Shown here one piece after another: positions 26,592 through 32,803 of a stretch of 32,803 bases of DNA (its first letter is position 1; each line of letters starts with the position of its first letter). Below the pieces are notes generated by a model that was not told where the DNA came from, searched no databases, and saw nothing but the letters and a program-made list of their open reading frames with translations. Source of the stretch: Desulfosporosinus acididurans (lineage in GTDB: Bacteria > Bacillota > Desulfitobacteriia > Desulfitobacteriales > Desulfitobacteriaceae); contig NZ_LDZY01000021.1 of NCBI RefSeq assembly GCF_001029285.1, forward strand, positions 1-32,803. The letters are read 5' to 3'. The position numbers and the translations under genes were made by a program.

Positions 26592-27101
26592 TTAGGCTTC
26601 CTTTTTTGATTTTCTTCGTCTCGGAGTAACTTCTTCCTTCGTTTCTTCGGTTATCTCTTTCATTTTTTCATCCTCCGTTGTTTCCCATTTTTCTGGAGTT
26701 GCCGTCATGTCGTAGTGGTACAAATCCATTTTCTTTCTAAAATACAAATCTATTTGAAACTTTTTTAGCATAGCGGCTGGGAAATACAGGATGGCTTCCT
26801 TTGTCATAACATTGCCTTTCTTTCCCTTCGCCTCGCCAAAAGTAGTGGTTATCTTGATGTTGAATTTTGCAAACTCGTTAGGAAACAGTTTGGCTATGTT
26901 CTCTTCTTTGATTTCAGTGGCTTCTTCATCCGAGCCGATAGGCTTGACAGTAAACCTTAATGCTTTATAACTTTCTATAAGAAGCCTTTTACCATCCTTC
27001 GTGCCTTTCAGCTTTTTTACCTGTACTTTATTGATTTTCGGAGCTTCAACATCCTTTTTTTCGACGCTGTTAAAACCGTTTATAATAATTTGTTTCACCA
27101 T
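26592..27101 (-). CDS. Hypothetical charged protein, 169 residues
   Basis: Starts MVKQIIINGFNSVEKKDVEA and ends TPRRRKSKKEA. The first 120 residues look like a compact beta-rich domain (TFGEAKGKKGNVMTKEAILY, then FQIDLYFRKK). The last 45 residues are strongly acidic and then basic, typical of a disordered tail. The start signal is modest (AGAAGTGATG about six bases before ATG 27101). There is no signal peptide, membrane segment or known motif. An intrinsic terminator on the same strand follows, and a plus-strand-oriented hairpin (GGAAGC/GCTTCC followed by T6, about 26581-26606) overlaps the stop region. Composition matches the AT-rich mobile region, not the restriction operon. Function is not recognised; a plasmid- or element-borne accessory protein is only a guess. 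Confidence 0.6.
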   Translation of the reverse strand: MVKQIIINGFNSVEKKDVEAPKINKVQVKKLKGTKDGKRLLIESYKALRFTVKPIGSDEEATEIKEENIAKLFPNEFAKFNIKITTTFGEAKGKKGNVMTKEAILYFPAAMLKKFQIDLYFRKKMDLYHYDMTATPEKWETTEDEKMKEITEETKEEVTPRRRKSKKEA

Positions 27102-27919
27102 ATCGCATCACTTCTTTCTTTCATTTGGGGGGATTGAATATCTGTTATCTCCTCTATGCTTAGATGATACGAAGTGATTTTTTAAGAAATCAAGTATTTG
27201 TTTAAATTAAATTCAGTTAATGTTTTTTTAAACGTCAAGATAAAGTTGACGATAATGAAAAGAGAAAAAAGAAAAACTAAATATGAAAAAGGCTGGAATG
27301 GAATGGTGATTATTTGTGGGGGAAATCCGATTGATTAAAGGAGCGGTTGGATGGGGACAAGATTAAAGGCAAGAGCAGTCAGTTAGCTGCCCGAAGAAGA
27401 GTTGTTTTCTTTTGTTTTTTAGATCAACGTTTCTTATCAATCATCGGGGCGGGGGAATGAATGGCTGGAATATGAAGCTTAATGGCCTAAAACCAATATA
27501 CTTTCAGCGTATTCACGCTGTCTTTAGATACTAAAAAGACTATATATAGACGGTAAAACGCCCATAAATTCGATTTCGGTAGCAATACGTTCGACTTCCT
27601 GCGTTTTTCGCCTATTTTCATTTATATATCTATTCTTTTATCTAAAGACTGATACGATTTTAAAAATACCTTTTGCTTAGATTACGCGTTTTTCGATCAT
27701 TTAACATCAAGAATAAAGGAAGGATATTTTGATATGCTTCGGAGGAATTAATCTGAATTAGTATAAGATAACACGCACTAATATGTAAAACGAAAGCCGT
27801 AGCTGCCCAGAAATTACGGCTTTCGTTTTATATAATGAGGATTTTGAAATGTTTTTATTTATCCGTCAAGTACTCATTCAAGGTTATACGGATATGATAT
27901 AATAATTCGGAGGGATAAT
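27102..27919. other. Non-coding, repeat-rich AT stretch
   Basis: I see no supported gene. CAGCGT/ACGCTG forms a hairpin at 27505-27520. GTCTTTAGATA (27520-27530) is repeated inverted at 27639-27649. The minus-strand segment 27600-27651 resembles 4293-4343 near the tRNA operon. GAAAAACGC occurs twice on the minus strand (about 27602-27610 and 27686-27694). Such clustered repeats would suit an origin or element end, but nothing proves it. Confidence 0.4.
27787..27829. terminator. Perfect long hairpin, bidirectional terminator
   Basis: AAAACGAAAGCCGTA pairs perfectly with TACGGCTTTCGTTTT (15 bp) around a 13-base loop, A-rich on one side and T-rich on the other. It insulates the coiled-coil gene that starts at 27920. 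Confidence 0.85.
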
Positions 27920-28237
27920 ATGGATGAAGAGTTAAGGAAGACGTTAGTTCAGCTCATAGCAGGCCAAGAGGCTTTAATATCTGGTCAAGAAGAATTAAGA
28001 GCTATGCAAAAAAGCTTAATAACTGGTCAGGCTGAGTTGAGAGCTGGACAAAGAGGCTTAATAATTGGTCAGGTTGAATTAAACATGAGATTATCTAAAT
28101 TGGAAGTTAAATTTGAAAATATGGATAACCGTTTAAAAAAGATGGTACAAATCCAAAAAGCTCATTACGGAGAAGATCAGCGCCAGCATAATGAGATGAT
28201 AAAACTACTCTCTAAAAGGCTGGGATATTTAAAATAA
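27920..28237 (+). CDS. Coiled-coil protein built of 14-residue repeats
   Basis: A 105-residue protein; ATG 27920 follows CGGAGGG with good spacing. Residues 13-60 contain tandem units LISGQEELRAMQKS, LITGQAELRAGQRG and LIIGQVELNMRLSK, preceded by a partial LIAGQEA. Fourteen residues are two heptads, and Leu/Ile recur in a/d positions, predicting a parallel or antiparallel coiled coil. The units are also similar at DNA level (42-base repeats), so copy number may vary between strains. The C-terminal part (61-105) continues helical and is basic near the end. No enzymatic motif and no known partner. It may multimerise or anchor an element-encoded complex, but this is inference. Confidence 0.7.
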   Translation: MDEELRKTLVQLIAGQEALISGQEELRAMQKSLITGQAELRAGQRGLIIGQVELNMRLSKLEVKFENMDNRLKKMVQIQKAHYGEDQRQHNEMIKLLSKRLGYLK

Positions 28238-28239
28238 TT

Positions 28240-28552
28240 AATTGGGAATCATCCTCCACCACTTTGTCAAACTCCGTTTAACTTTCTTAATTTCCTTCAC
28301 TTGGTCTTGCAAAAGTTCGACAAGCTCTTGTTTCTTATCTCCGAGTATTAATTTCGGGGATTTCCAGGGACAGAAATGGAGCTATACCTATCTTTATATA
28401 CAAGCTGAATTCCCGAAATACGTATTGTATATTTTGACTATATCGACAATCCCAAAATCCTCACTGATATTAATATCCTTTATTTTTAAAAATGAACGAA
28501 GTTTCGATTTCGTAAGTGATTGTTGGATTTTTCGACTTTTCCAATTCTTCAT
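28240..28552 (-). pseudogene. Decayed minus-strand coding remnant
   Basis: On the minus strand, ATG 28552 opens a 52-residue frame ending at 28394 (starts MKNWKSRKIQQSLTKSKLRS). Just downstream, a different frame reads KQELVELLQDQVKEIKKVKR then SLTKWWRMIPN before a stop near 28240. The second part has a clear helical heptad pattern. Both look protein-like, but no single frame covers them, so this is probably one damaged gene. There is no clear ribosome site and no family match. Confidence 0.35.
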
Positions 28553-28712
28553 TTGTTTTTCTTAACAAATGGCTTTAATGTTGCCAAGATAGCAACGGCA
28601 CAATAACATAAAAGTGTCATTGTCAATCCTTCAACTGATATCAACTAAGCTACAAAAATATTTACATTCCCTAGTTTTTAAAAAATACTTGAAAACTCTA
28701 ATAAACTTATTT

Positions 28713-28763
28713 AATAATCAGCCATGAAGTCAATACTTGGTATCGACTTCATGGCTGATTATT
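28713..28763. repeat. 51-base near-perfect palindrome
   Basis: AATAATCAGCCATGAAGTC (28713-28731) is the exact reverse complement of 28745-28763. Inside, ATAC/GTAT adds four more pairs after one mismatch, leaving a three-base TTG loop. It lacks a G+C-rich stem with a long T-run, so it is unlike an ordinary terminator. It lies about 280 bases upstream of the Rep-helicase gene and could be an element end, an origin hairpin or a protein-binding site. Confidence 0.75.
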
Positions 28764-28813
28764 ATTTACACCTATTTTGGGTTAATAATAAGAATTACTC
28801 CTTTACATAGCGG

Positions 28814-28850
28814 AAGAGCAAGGGCACTTGTAGTGATAGCCCTTGCTCTT
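28814..28850 (+). repeat. 12-bp hairpin upstream of the Rep-helicase gene
   Basis: AAGAGCAAGGGC (28814-28825) pairs exactly with GCCCTTGCTCTT (28839-28850) around a 13-base loop. ATTACTCCT before it and AGGAGTTACT after it partly extend the pairing. No T-run follows, so a structural or origin role is as likely as termination. Confidence 0.65.
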
Positions 28851-28967
28851 AATATAGGAGTTACTTTGTTATTAAATAGATTCTACCAATTCATTTTTTT
28901 GAATGTCAAATATTGTTTAGAGTCTGCTCCTGATGCTATGAAAATCAGCAAAAGGAGTGATGCCGTT

Positions 28968-29066
28968 ATGAGAAAGGCAAATGCACGTAACTTGATTACA
29001 TTACTTATTCCTGATGTCGCACACATCCAAAAGGAGTGTGAGACATATGGAAAAGAAATGCTTTGA
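28968..29066 (+). CDS. Possible 32-residue leader ORF overlapping the Rep-helicase start
   Basis: ATG 28968 follows AAAGGAGTGATGCCGTT, a good ribosome site. The 32-residue frame (MRKANARNLITLLIPDVAHI then QKECETYGKEML) stops 20 bases inside the downstream Rep-helicase gene, whose own ribosome site (AAAAGGAGTG) lies within this frame. Translation of the leader would therefore affect access to the replication gene's start, a common way to limit Rep expression. No protein family is recognised. It may instead be fortuitous. Confidence 0.45.
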   Translation: MRKANARNLITLLIPDVAHIQKECETYGKEML

Positions 29067-31770
29067 ATCGGTGAGAATACTAAAAAACCAGGTTAGTGGC
29101 AAGTTCTATGCCAAGGCGGTGACCTGTGGACTACTTGTCTGTGATCATTGTCGAGAACAAATAAAGGCAACGTTGGTAACCAAAATATTAAGGGCGGTTA
29201 ATTTGTATGACTTGAATCAATTTTTTACATTAACTACTGATAAATCGTACGACGACCTGGTTGCCGATTTTGAGTGCCTCAGGAAGAAACTTCACAGCAT
29301 AAAGAAATCGAATTATATAAAGAAATCAAGAGGTAGCACTTACAAGGAGCGAGAAGCAAAATATTATGCCAAGGTCGACCAGATGGTTTGCTATGAAATA
29401 AAGACAATGTTCTATGTCGCCTTTCTTGAAGAGGAAGCTGTTAGCATAGCAAAAAAAGAGGGTGTTGAATATAGATTTTTAAATACCGTTAGAAATAAAA
29501 CCAAGTATAAAAGCAAGGTAGATTTTATAAGGCAGCACTATGAACTTATAGTTGATCGGATAATAACAAGAGTTGATGATTTCAAACGAGGAAGTCTAAT
29601 GAAATTTACTCCAGTTATTAAAGATGAACCAAGAGTATTTACAACTTATGAAGAACTCTATAAATACTGTTGGGCTAAAATTACAAAAAATGACGATCAG
29701 GATTTTTACTTTATAAGAATTTTAGAAATAGCAGGGAAGCCCCATTTCCATATTCTCTGTAATAGGTACATTAATCATTATTTAATGTCTGAAATGTTTA
29801 GTGGAGTAGAGAAAAGGAGTCGTCGGGAAATAGAAGTATCCCAAAAGATTTATCTGAATCTCGATTTACAGGAGTTTTCAGATTTTACGACGGAGATACA
29901 GGCACAAAAAGCCGTTACTCAATACGTGACATTATATGTCACGAAGGAATTAGCCGATAGTGTAAACAAGTTTAAAGAATCATATCCTGGAAAAAAACGA
30001 ATTGATATAGTGAAGTCAAATAAAAGCATAGATACTGCTCTCAATACCAAATTCGTGGAAGATGAGGACGAAGAAAAAGAGAAATATATATATATTGAAA
30101 CTTATGAAAATAAGAAACCCCGATGCAGTTGGGAAGAAATAGAAGGGTCTAATGGCTATGATGGCAATAAGAAATACATCGAACTCCTGAAAGATATAAA
30201 AGATTATATTAAAAACCCGTATAGCATTTATATTGAACAAAACTATAAGGATTACCAAAATAAAATAATTCAACTCGGTAAGGAGTACAAAGTAAAGAAA
30301 GAAAAAGCAAAAGCTGAAGAGAAGCCAAAACTCTTACAGATGTTTAAGGATAAAAAATATGATTTAAAAAATATTTTTAGACAAGAAAAAAATCGTATAG
30401 AAACCGCTTGCCTAAAAGATGCGTTAGAATCAAAACTTGGAGAAGGAAGTATATCAATTAAAGTATATGACCAATATCTTATAGAACTCGAACTCAACTT
30501 GAGAAATAGGGCTGACTTTTCCTTAGAGGAGAAGCGGGATTATTTAAATGTTCAGAGGAATTTTGTGAGAGATATAGAAGATCCAGAGAAGAAGATAGTA
30601 TTTCTCTTGGGTAGTGCGGGCAGTGGTAAGACACAAACTATCGCTAACATTTGCAATAATTTTGTGCAGCAATATAAAATGGAGTTCTGTGCATTTTCTG
30701 CGAAAGCGGCTGATGTGTTATCTAGAAAAGGATTGAAAGCTAAAACCATACATCGCCTTTGTAGGGCAAGGTTTTCGGAAATAACCTATTTTTTGGCTGA
30801 TAAGAACAACACATTAGATGTGGATATCCTGTTTATTGATGAGATCAGTATGGTTACAAAATATGACTTTGCACTTTTATTAAATGCTCTAAAGCCAACA
30901 ACAAAGATTATTTGTTGCGGTGATAGTAATCAAATAAATCCCGTCGGGAGCAATAACCTAATCTATGAATTGGAACTTATTAAGAATAAGGCTGTTTCTT
31001 TTAATCACTTGCATTTAAATTTTCGATCAAGTGAAGGCGTTGCGATTATTGCAAATCAAGTGCTTCATAATGATTTTTCAGGCTTGGAATTCAAGTCGTT
31101 CAATATTGGAGACATACACAAGAAAATCGAATGTGGTTATAAAGTCCTCACCAATTCGACACATTTGATGGAATTGATTAATAAGTATGAGAGCCAATTC
31201 CACACTGAAATTATGGATACTTCTTTTTACACCTATAGCCCTGGACAAGACATAATGATTCTACGCAATGATCCAAAGAATGATGTTTATAACGGAAATA
31301 TATGCAAGATTAAGGGGGTTATAGAGCGGGAAGTGATTCAAGAAAAGAAAGAGATATCGGAAGTGGAATATGAAAGAGAGCCAACTCTATCTGAATTTTT
31401 TTCAGGGGTTGAAACTACTGTAAAAGAGAAGCATCAAGTTGTAAAAAAACGTACTGATGTAAAAATGGTACGAAAGCTTTGCATTGAGAAACCGAGCGGG
31501 GAAACCTTTGAATATTCTTTAGTGAAGAGTGCCAATTATTTTCAACCTGCTTTTGCTTTTACGATTCACAAAAGTCAAGGATCCGAGTTTCCTAAAGTTC
31601 TGATCGTTTTTGAGAACAAGGAAAAACTGCTGAATAATAATTTGCTCTACACTGCCATTACGCGAGCTAAAAGTAGCTTTGATATCTATGTTACTGATGG
31701 AGTAAATATAGAGGCTCTAAAGATAAAACAGGAAAACGAAGATAAATATACACTTTTAGATATTGTTTAA
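29047..31770 (+). CDS. Rolling-circle HUH Rep endonuclease fused to an SF1 helicase
   Basis: A 907-residue protein. ATG 29047 is chosen because AAAAGGAGTG lies about nine bases upstream. The N-terminus has a Cys cluster (Cys27, Cys32, Cys35; CGLLVCDHCR), as in some Rep proteins. KPHFHILCN places an HUH metal site at His233/His235. It is followed by AVTQYVTLYVTKEL with Tyr293 and Tyr297, a Y-x3-Y catalytic pair as in phiX174 gpA and IS91. A charged linker (about 335-500) leads to an SF1B helicase: GSAGSGKT (522-529), FIDEISMV (Asp598-Glu599), CGDSNQINPVG, TIHKSQGSEF and LLYTAITRAK. HUH before Tyr is the Rep order, unlike MobF relaxases. It should nick and unwind DNA for rolling-circle replication or transposition. 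The layout resembles Helitron RepHel. The gene is flanked by palindromes. Confidence 0.8.
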   Translation: MEKKCFESVRILKNQVSGKFYAKAVTCGLLVCDHCREQIKATLVTKILRAVNLYDLNQFFTLTTDKSYDDLVADFECLRKKLHSIKKSNYIKKSRGSTYKEREAKYYAKVDQMVCYEIKTMFYVAFLEEEAVSIAKKEGVEYRFLNTVRNKTKYKSKVDFIRQHYELIVDRIITRVDDFKRGSLMKFTPVIKDEPRVFTTYEELYKYCWAKITKNDDQDFYFIRILEIAGKPHFHILCNRYINHYLMSEMFSGVEKRSRREIEVSQKIYLNLDLQEFSDFTTEIQAQKAVTQYVTLYVTKELADSVNKFKESYPGKKRIDIVKSNKSIDTALNTKFVEDEDEEKEKYIYIETYENKKPRCSWEEIEGSNGYDGNKKYIELLKDIKDYIKNPYSIYIEQNYKDYQNKIIQLGKEYKVKKEKAKAEEKPKLLQMFKDKKYDLKNIFRQEKNRIETACLKDALESKLGEGSISIKVYDQYLIELELNLRNRADFSLEEKRDYLNVQRNFVRDIEDPEKKIVFLLGSAGSGKTQTIANICNNFVQQYKMEFCAFSAKAADVLSRKGLKAKTIHRLCRARFSEITYFLADKNNTLDVDILFIDEISMVTKYDFALLLNALKPTTKIICCGDSNQINPVGSNNLIYELELIKNKAVSFNHLHLNFRSSEGVAIIANQVLHNDFSGLEFKSFNIGDIHKKIECGYKVLTNSTHLMELINKYESQFHTEIMDTSFYTYSPGQDIMILRNDPKNDVYNGNICKIKGVIEREVIQEKKEISEVEYEREPTLSEFFSGVETTVKEKHQVVKKRTDVKMVRKLCIEKPSGETFEYSLVKSANYFQPAFAFTIHKSQGSEFPKVLIVFENKEKLLNNNLLYTAITRAKSSFDIYVTDGVNIEALKIKQENEDKYTLLDIV

Positions 31771-31786
31771 AAGTTTTATGTTTATT

Positions 31787-31834
31787 AATTAACCCAGCTA
31801 TGTTTTGCCTTATGCAAAACTAGCTGAGTTAATT
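31787..31834. repeat. Long imperfect hairpin after the Rep-helicase gene
   Basis: AATTAAC-x-CAGCTA then GTTTTGC pairs with GCAAAAC, TAGCTG and GTTAATT around CTTAT, giving about 20 bp with one bulge and one mismatch. It starts 16 bases after the stop. It may terminate transcription (TTTCATTT follows) or be the 3' hairpin of a rolling-circle element. Confidence 0.7.
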
Positions 31835-32008
31835 TCATTTATATAAATTTAATATCACAAAAAACGCGATATCTTATCACGATATTATAGATGCGTCTGA
31901 ATAGCCATTGTATTTTAAGTATTTAATGAAGGAATCCTTAATATTTGGATACATAAATGTTGATTTCATAAGGCAATTAATTTCTTTAGTAATATGTAGG
32001 AAAATGTA

Positions 32009-32152
32009 ATGGTTAGTGAAACAGTTGGAGTTATTGACACACAAAAAGAATGGCAGAGTAAAAGGGATGATCTTGACATTCAGTTATGTGATTTAATAAT
32101 GGAATATAAAAAGGATCTTCAAACAGAAAATAATTGCTCAACGATAAGATAA
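32009..32152 (+). CDS. Small hypothetical protein, 47 residues
   Basis: ATG 32009 has a modest ribosome site (TAGGAAA). The 47-residue product begins MVSETVGVIDTQKEWQSKRD and is acidic and mostly helical, with no Cys-pair or membrane segment. Its stop codon lies inside the left arm of a strong hairpin terminator, as often seen for compact genes. No family is recognised. It lies between the Rep-helicase gene and the IS21 remnant, about 240 bases after the former. Confidence 0.45.
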   Translation: MVSETVGVIDTQKEWQSKRDDLDIQLCDLIMEYKKDLQTENNCSTIR

Positions 32153-32185
32153 AACAGCACTGATGTACTGTTTTATCTTAGAAAA
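32146..32185 (+). terminator. Perfect 12-bp hairpin, likely terminator
   Basis: AAGATAAAACAG (32146-32157) pairs exactly with CTGTTTTATCTT (32168-32179) around a ten-base loop. It includes the stop codon of the 47-residue frame. The stem is A+T-rich and no T-run follows, so its efficiency as a terminator is uncertain. Confidence 0.65.
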
Positions 32186-32212
32186 AAGGAAAGATAAACA
32201 AAATAATCGATA

Positions 32213-32803
32213 TGTTGTAAGCAGTCAAGTAAAACCAGCAACTTTTCGCCACAAACCATACAACATTTTGTTACTGTGTAATAGTCTTCCTATGTTGGAG
32301 TCTGTAGCTGTTTCCCGTCATGTTTAAAATCTCGCAGTGGTGTATAAGTCGGTCTAAAATCGCAGTTGTAATGGTGGCATCCCCTAAAAAGTCAGCCCAT
32401 TCATCGAATCCTTTGTTTGAGGTAATGATGAGTGATGTTTTCTCGGACATTGAAGACACGAAACCGAAGAACAAATTGGCTTCTATTGTAGAAAGTGGCA
32501 TGAAGCCAACTTCATCAATAATAACCAGTGATGCCGAGTTGAGTATTTTTATTCGTCTCTTACTGGCGGTCGAGATTTTGCGAGGTTTTTAAGTGTAATT
32601 ATGAGTTCATCCAAGGTCGTAAAAGCTACGGCATAACCTAGGTTTAAAGCCTGTACCGCTAAGGACAAGGCCAGATGCGTTTTCCCAATACCAGGTGGTC
32701 CCAGGAAACAAATGTTAAACGCTTGCTCAACCCAAGTCATATCGGACAAACCTTAGCATCTGTTCCTTGGATACGCTGCGTTGGAATCCGAAGTCGAAGG
32801 TTT
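32213..32803 (-). mobile_element. IS21-family insertion sequence, 3' end (continues beyond the window)
   Basis: The istB remnant on the minus strand identifies the family. The end facing the window is placed provisionally at TGTTGTAAGC (32213), because IS21 elements begin with TG and carry short repeats such as the AACCAGCAACTTTTCGCCAC that follows. The other end and istA are outside the window, and no target duplication can be checked. Confidence 0.5.
32271..32803 (-). pseudogene. istB: IstB helper ATPase of IS21, two frameshifts, 5' end outside the window
   Basis: Read leftward from the window edge, the first frame gives TFDFGFQRSVSKEQMLR; the second gives SDMTWVEQAFNICFLGPPGI, GKTHLALSLAVQALNLGYAV and a following [12 protein letters not shown]; the third gives [20 protein letters not shown], then [20 protein letters not shown] and on to TQ at 32271. 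Walker A (GPPGIGKTH) and Walker B (VIIDEVGF) are present, as in IstB, which assists the IstA transposase in target selection. The first join needs one T removed from TTT near 32750; the second needs one A added to the A5 run near 32602. The gene as written cannot make IstB. Confidence 0.85.

Noticed and set aside
27265-27350. 27-codon frame starting MKREKRKTKYEKGW
   Set aside because: No ribosome site and no sign of conservation that can be read from the sequence.
28737-28967. Frame extending upstream of the 32-codon leader through the hairpins
   Set aside because: It starts within the large palindrome, has no ribosome site there and is explained by the inverted repeats.
32590-32610. Programmed -1 frameshifting in istB
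   Set aside because: The site (CTT AAA AAC) does not fit the X XXY YYZ slippery pattern in the reading frame, and a second unrelated frameshift exists upstream, so decay or sequencing error is more likely.

Overview
The window looks like chromosome from a Gram-positive clostridial Firmicute. Evidence: the rRNA/tRNA layout, strong AGGAGG-type ribosome sites, GTG as well as ATG starts, and an AT-rich backbone. A Desulfosporosinus/Desulfitobacterium-like relative is a guess only. Backbone genes are AT-rich, while about 8.4-25.9 kb is visibly richer in G+C with different codon use, which suggests horizontal acquisition.

Layout. 1-745: the 3' end of a 23S rRNA gene, a 5S rRNA gene and a terminator. 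775-907: two tandem hairpin repeats. 1390-3372: a 40-residue C2H2 zinc-finger protein on the minus strand, a small membrane protein and a family 2 glycosyltransferase. 3432-4140: a seven-gene tRNA operon (Val, Asp, Phe, Gly, Cys, Leu, Val) with a consensus promoter and a terminator. 4141-7943: sparse accessory DNA with one unrecognised gene, a 35-residue membrane peptide and an EcsC-family protein. 7952-8258: a frameshifted regulator gene on the minus strand.

8414-26179 is one long plus-strand unit. In order it encodes an XRE repressor with an operator-like palindrome in its own promoter, an ImmA/IrrE protease gene split by a frameshift, type I restriction-modification HsdM, HsdS and HsdR, a YgjP-like metallopeptidase, a RecD-like helicase with a C-terminal nuclease (interrupted by one in-frame TGA), a 1,611-residue protein joining a sacsin/HSP90-type ATPase to an SF1 helicase, and a small zinc ribbon. 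Junctions are mostly overlaps or gaps under 70 bases, so I read it as a defence operon. The RM core would modify and cut DNA. XRE/ImmA would control expression. The two large ATPase-helicases look like an added module of unknown role.

26207-32179 is AT-rich and mobile-element-like. It holds a decayed tandem repeat reading (I/V)D(L/M)FPRT, an unrecognised minus-strand gene, a coiled-coil protein made of 14-residue repeats, gene debris, long palindromes, and a 907-residue protein joining a rolling-circle (HUH, two-tyrosine) Rep domain to an SF1 helicase. That architecture resembles Helitron RepHel proteins. 32213-32803 is the end of an IS21-family element with a frameshifted istB that continues past the window.

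Several genes carry single-base lesions in short homopolymers, so either real decay or sequencing error must be considered. All functional calls come from reading motifs by eye; no database search was run.
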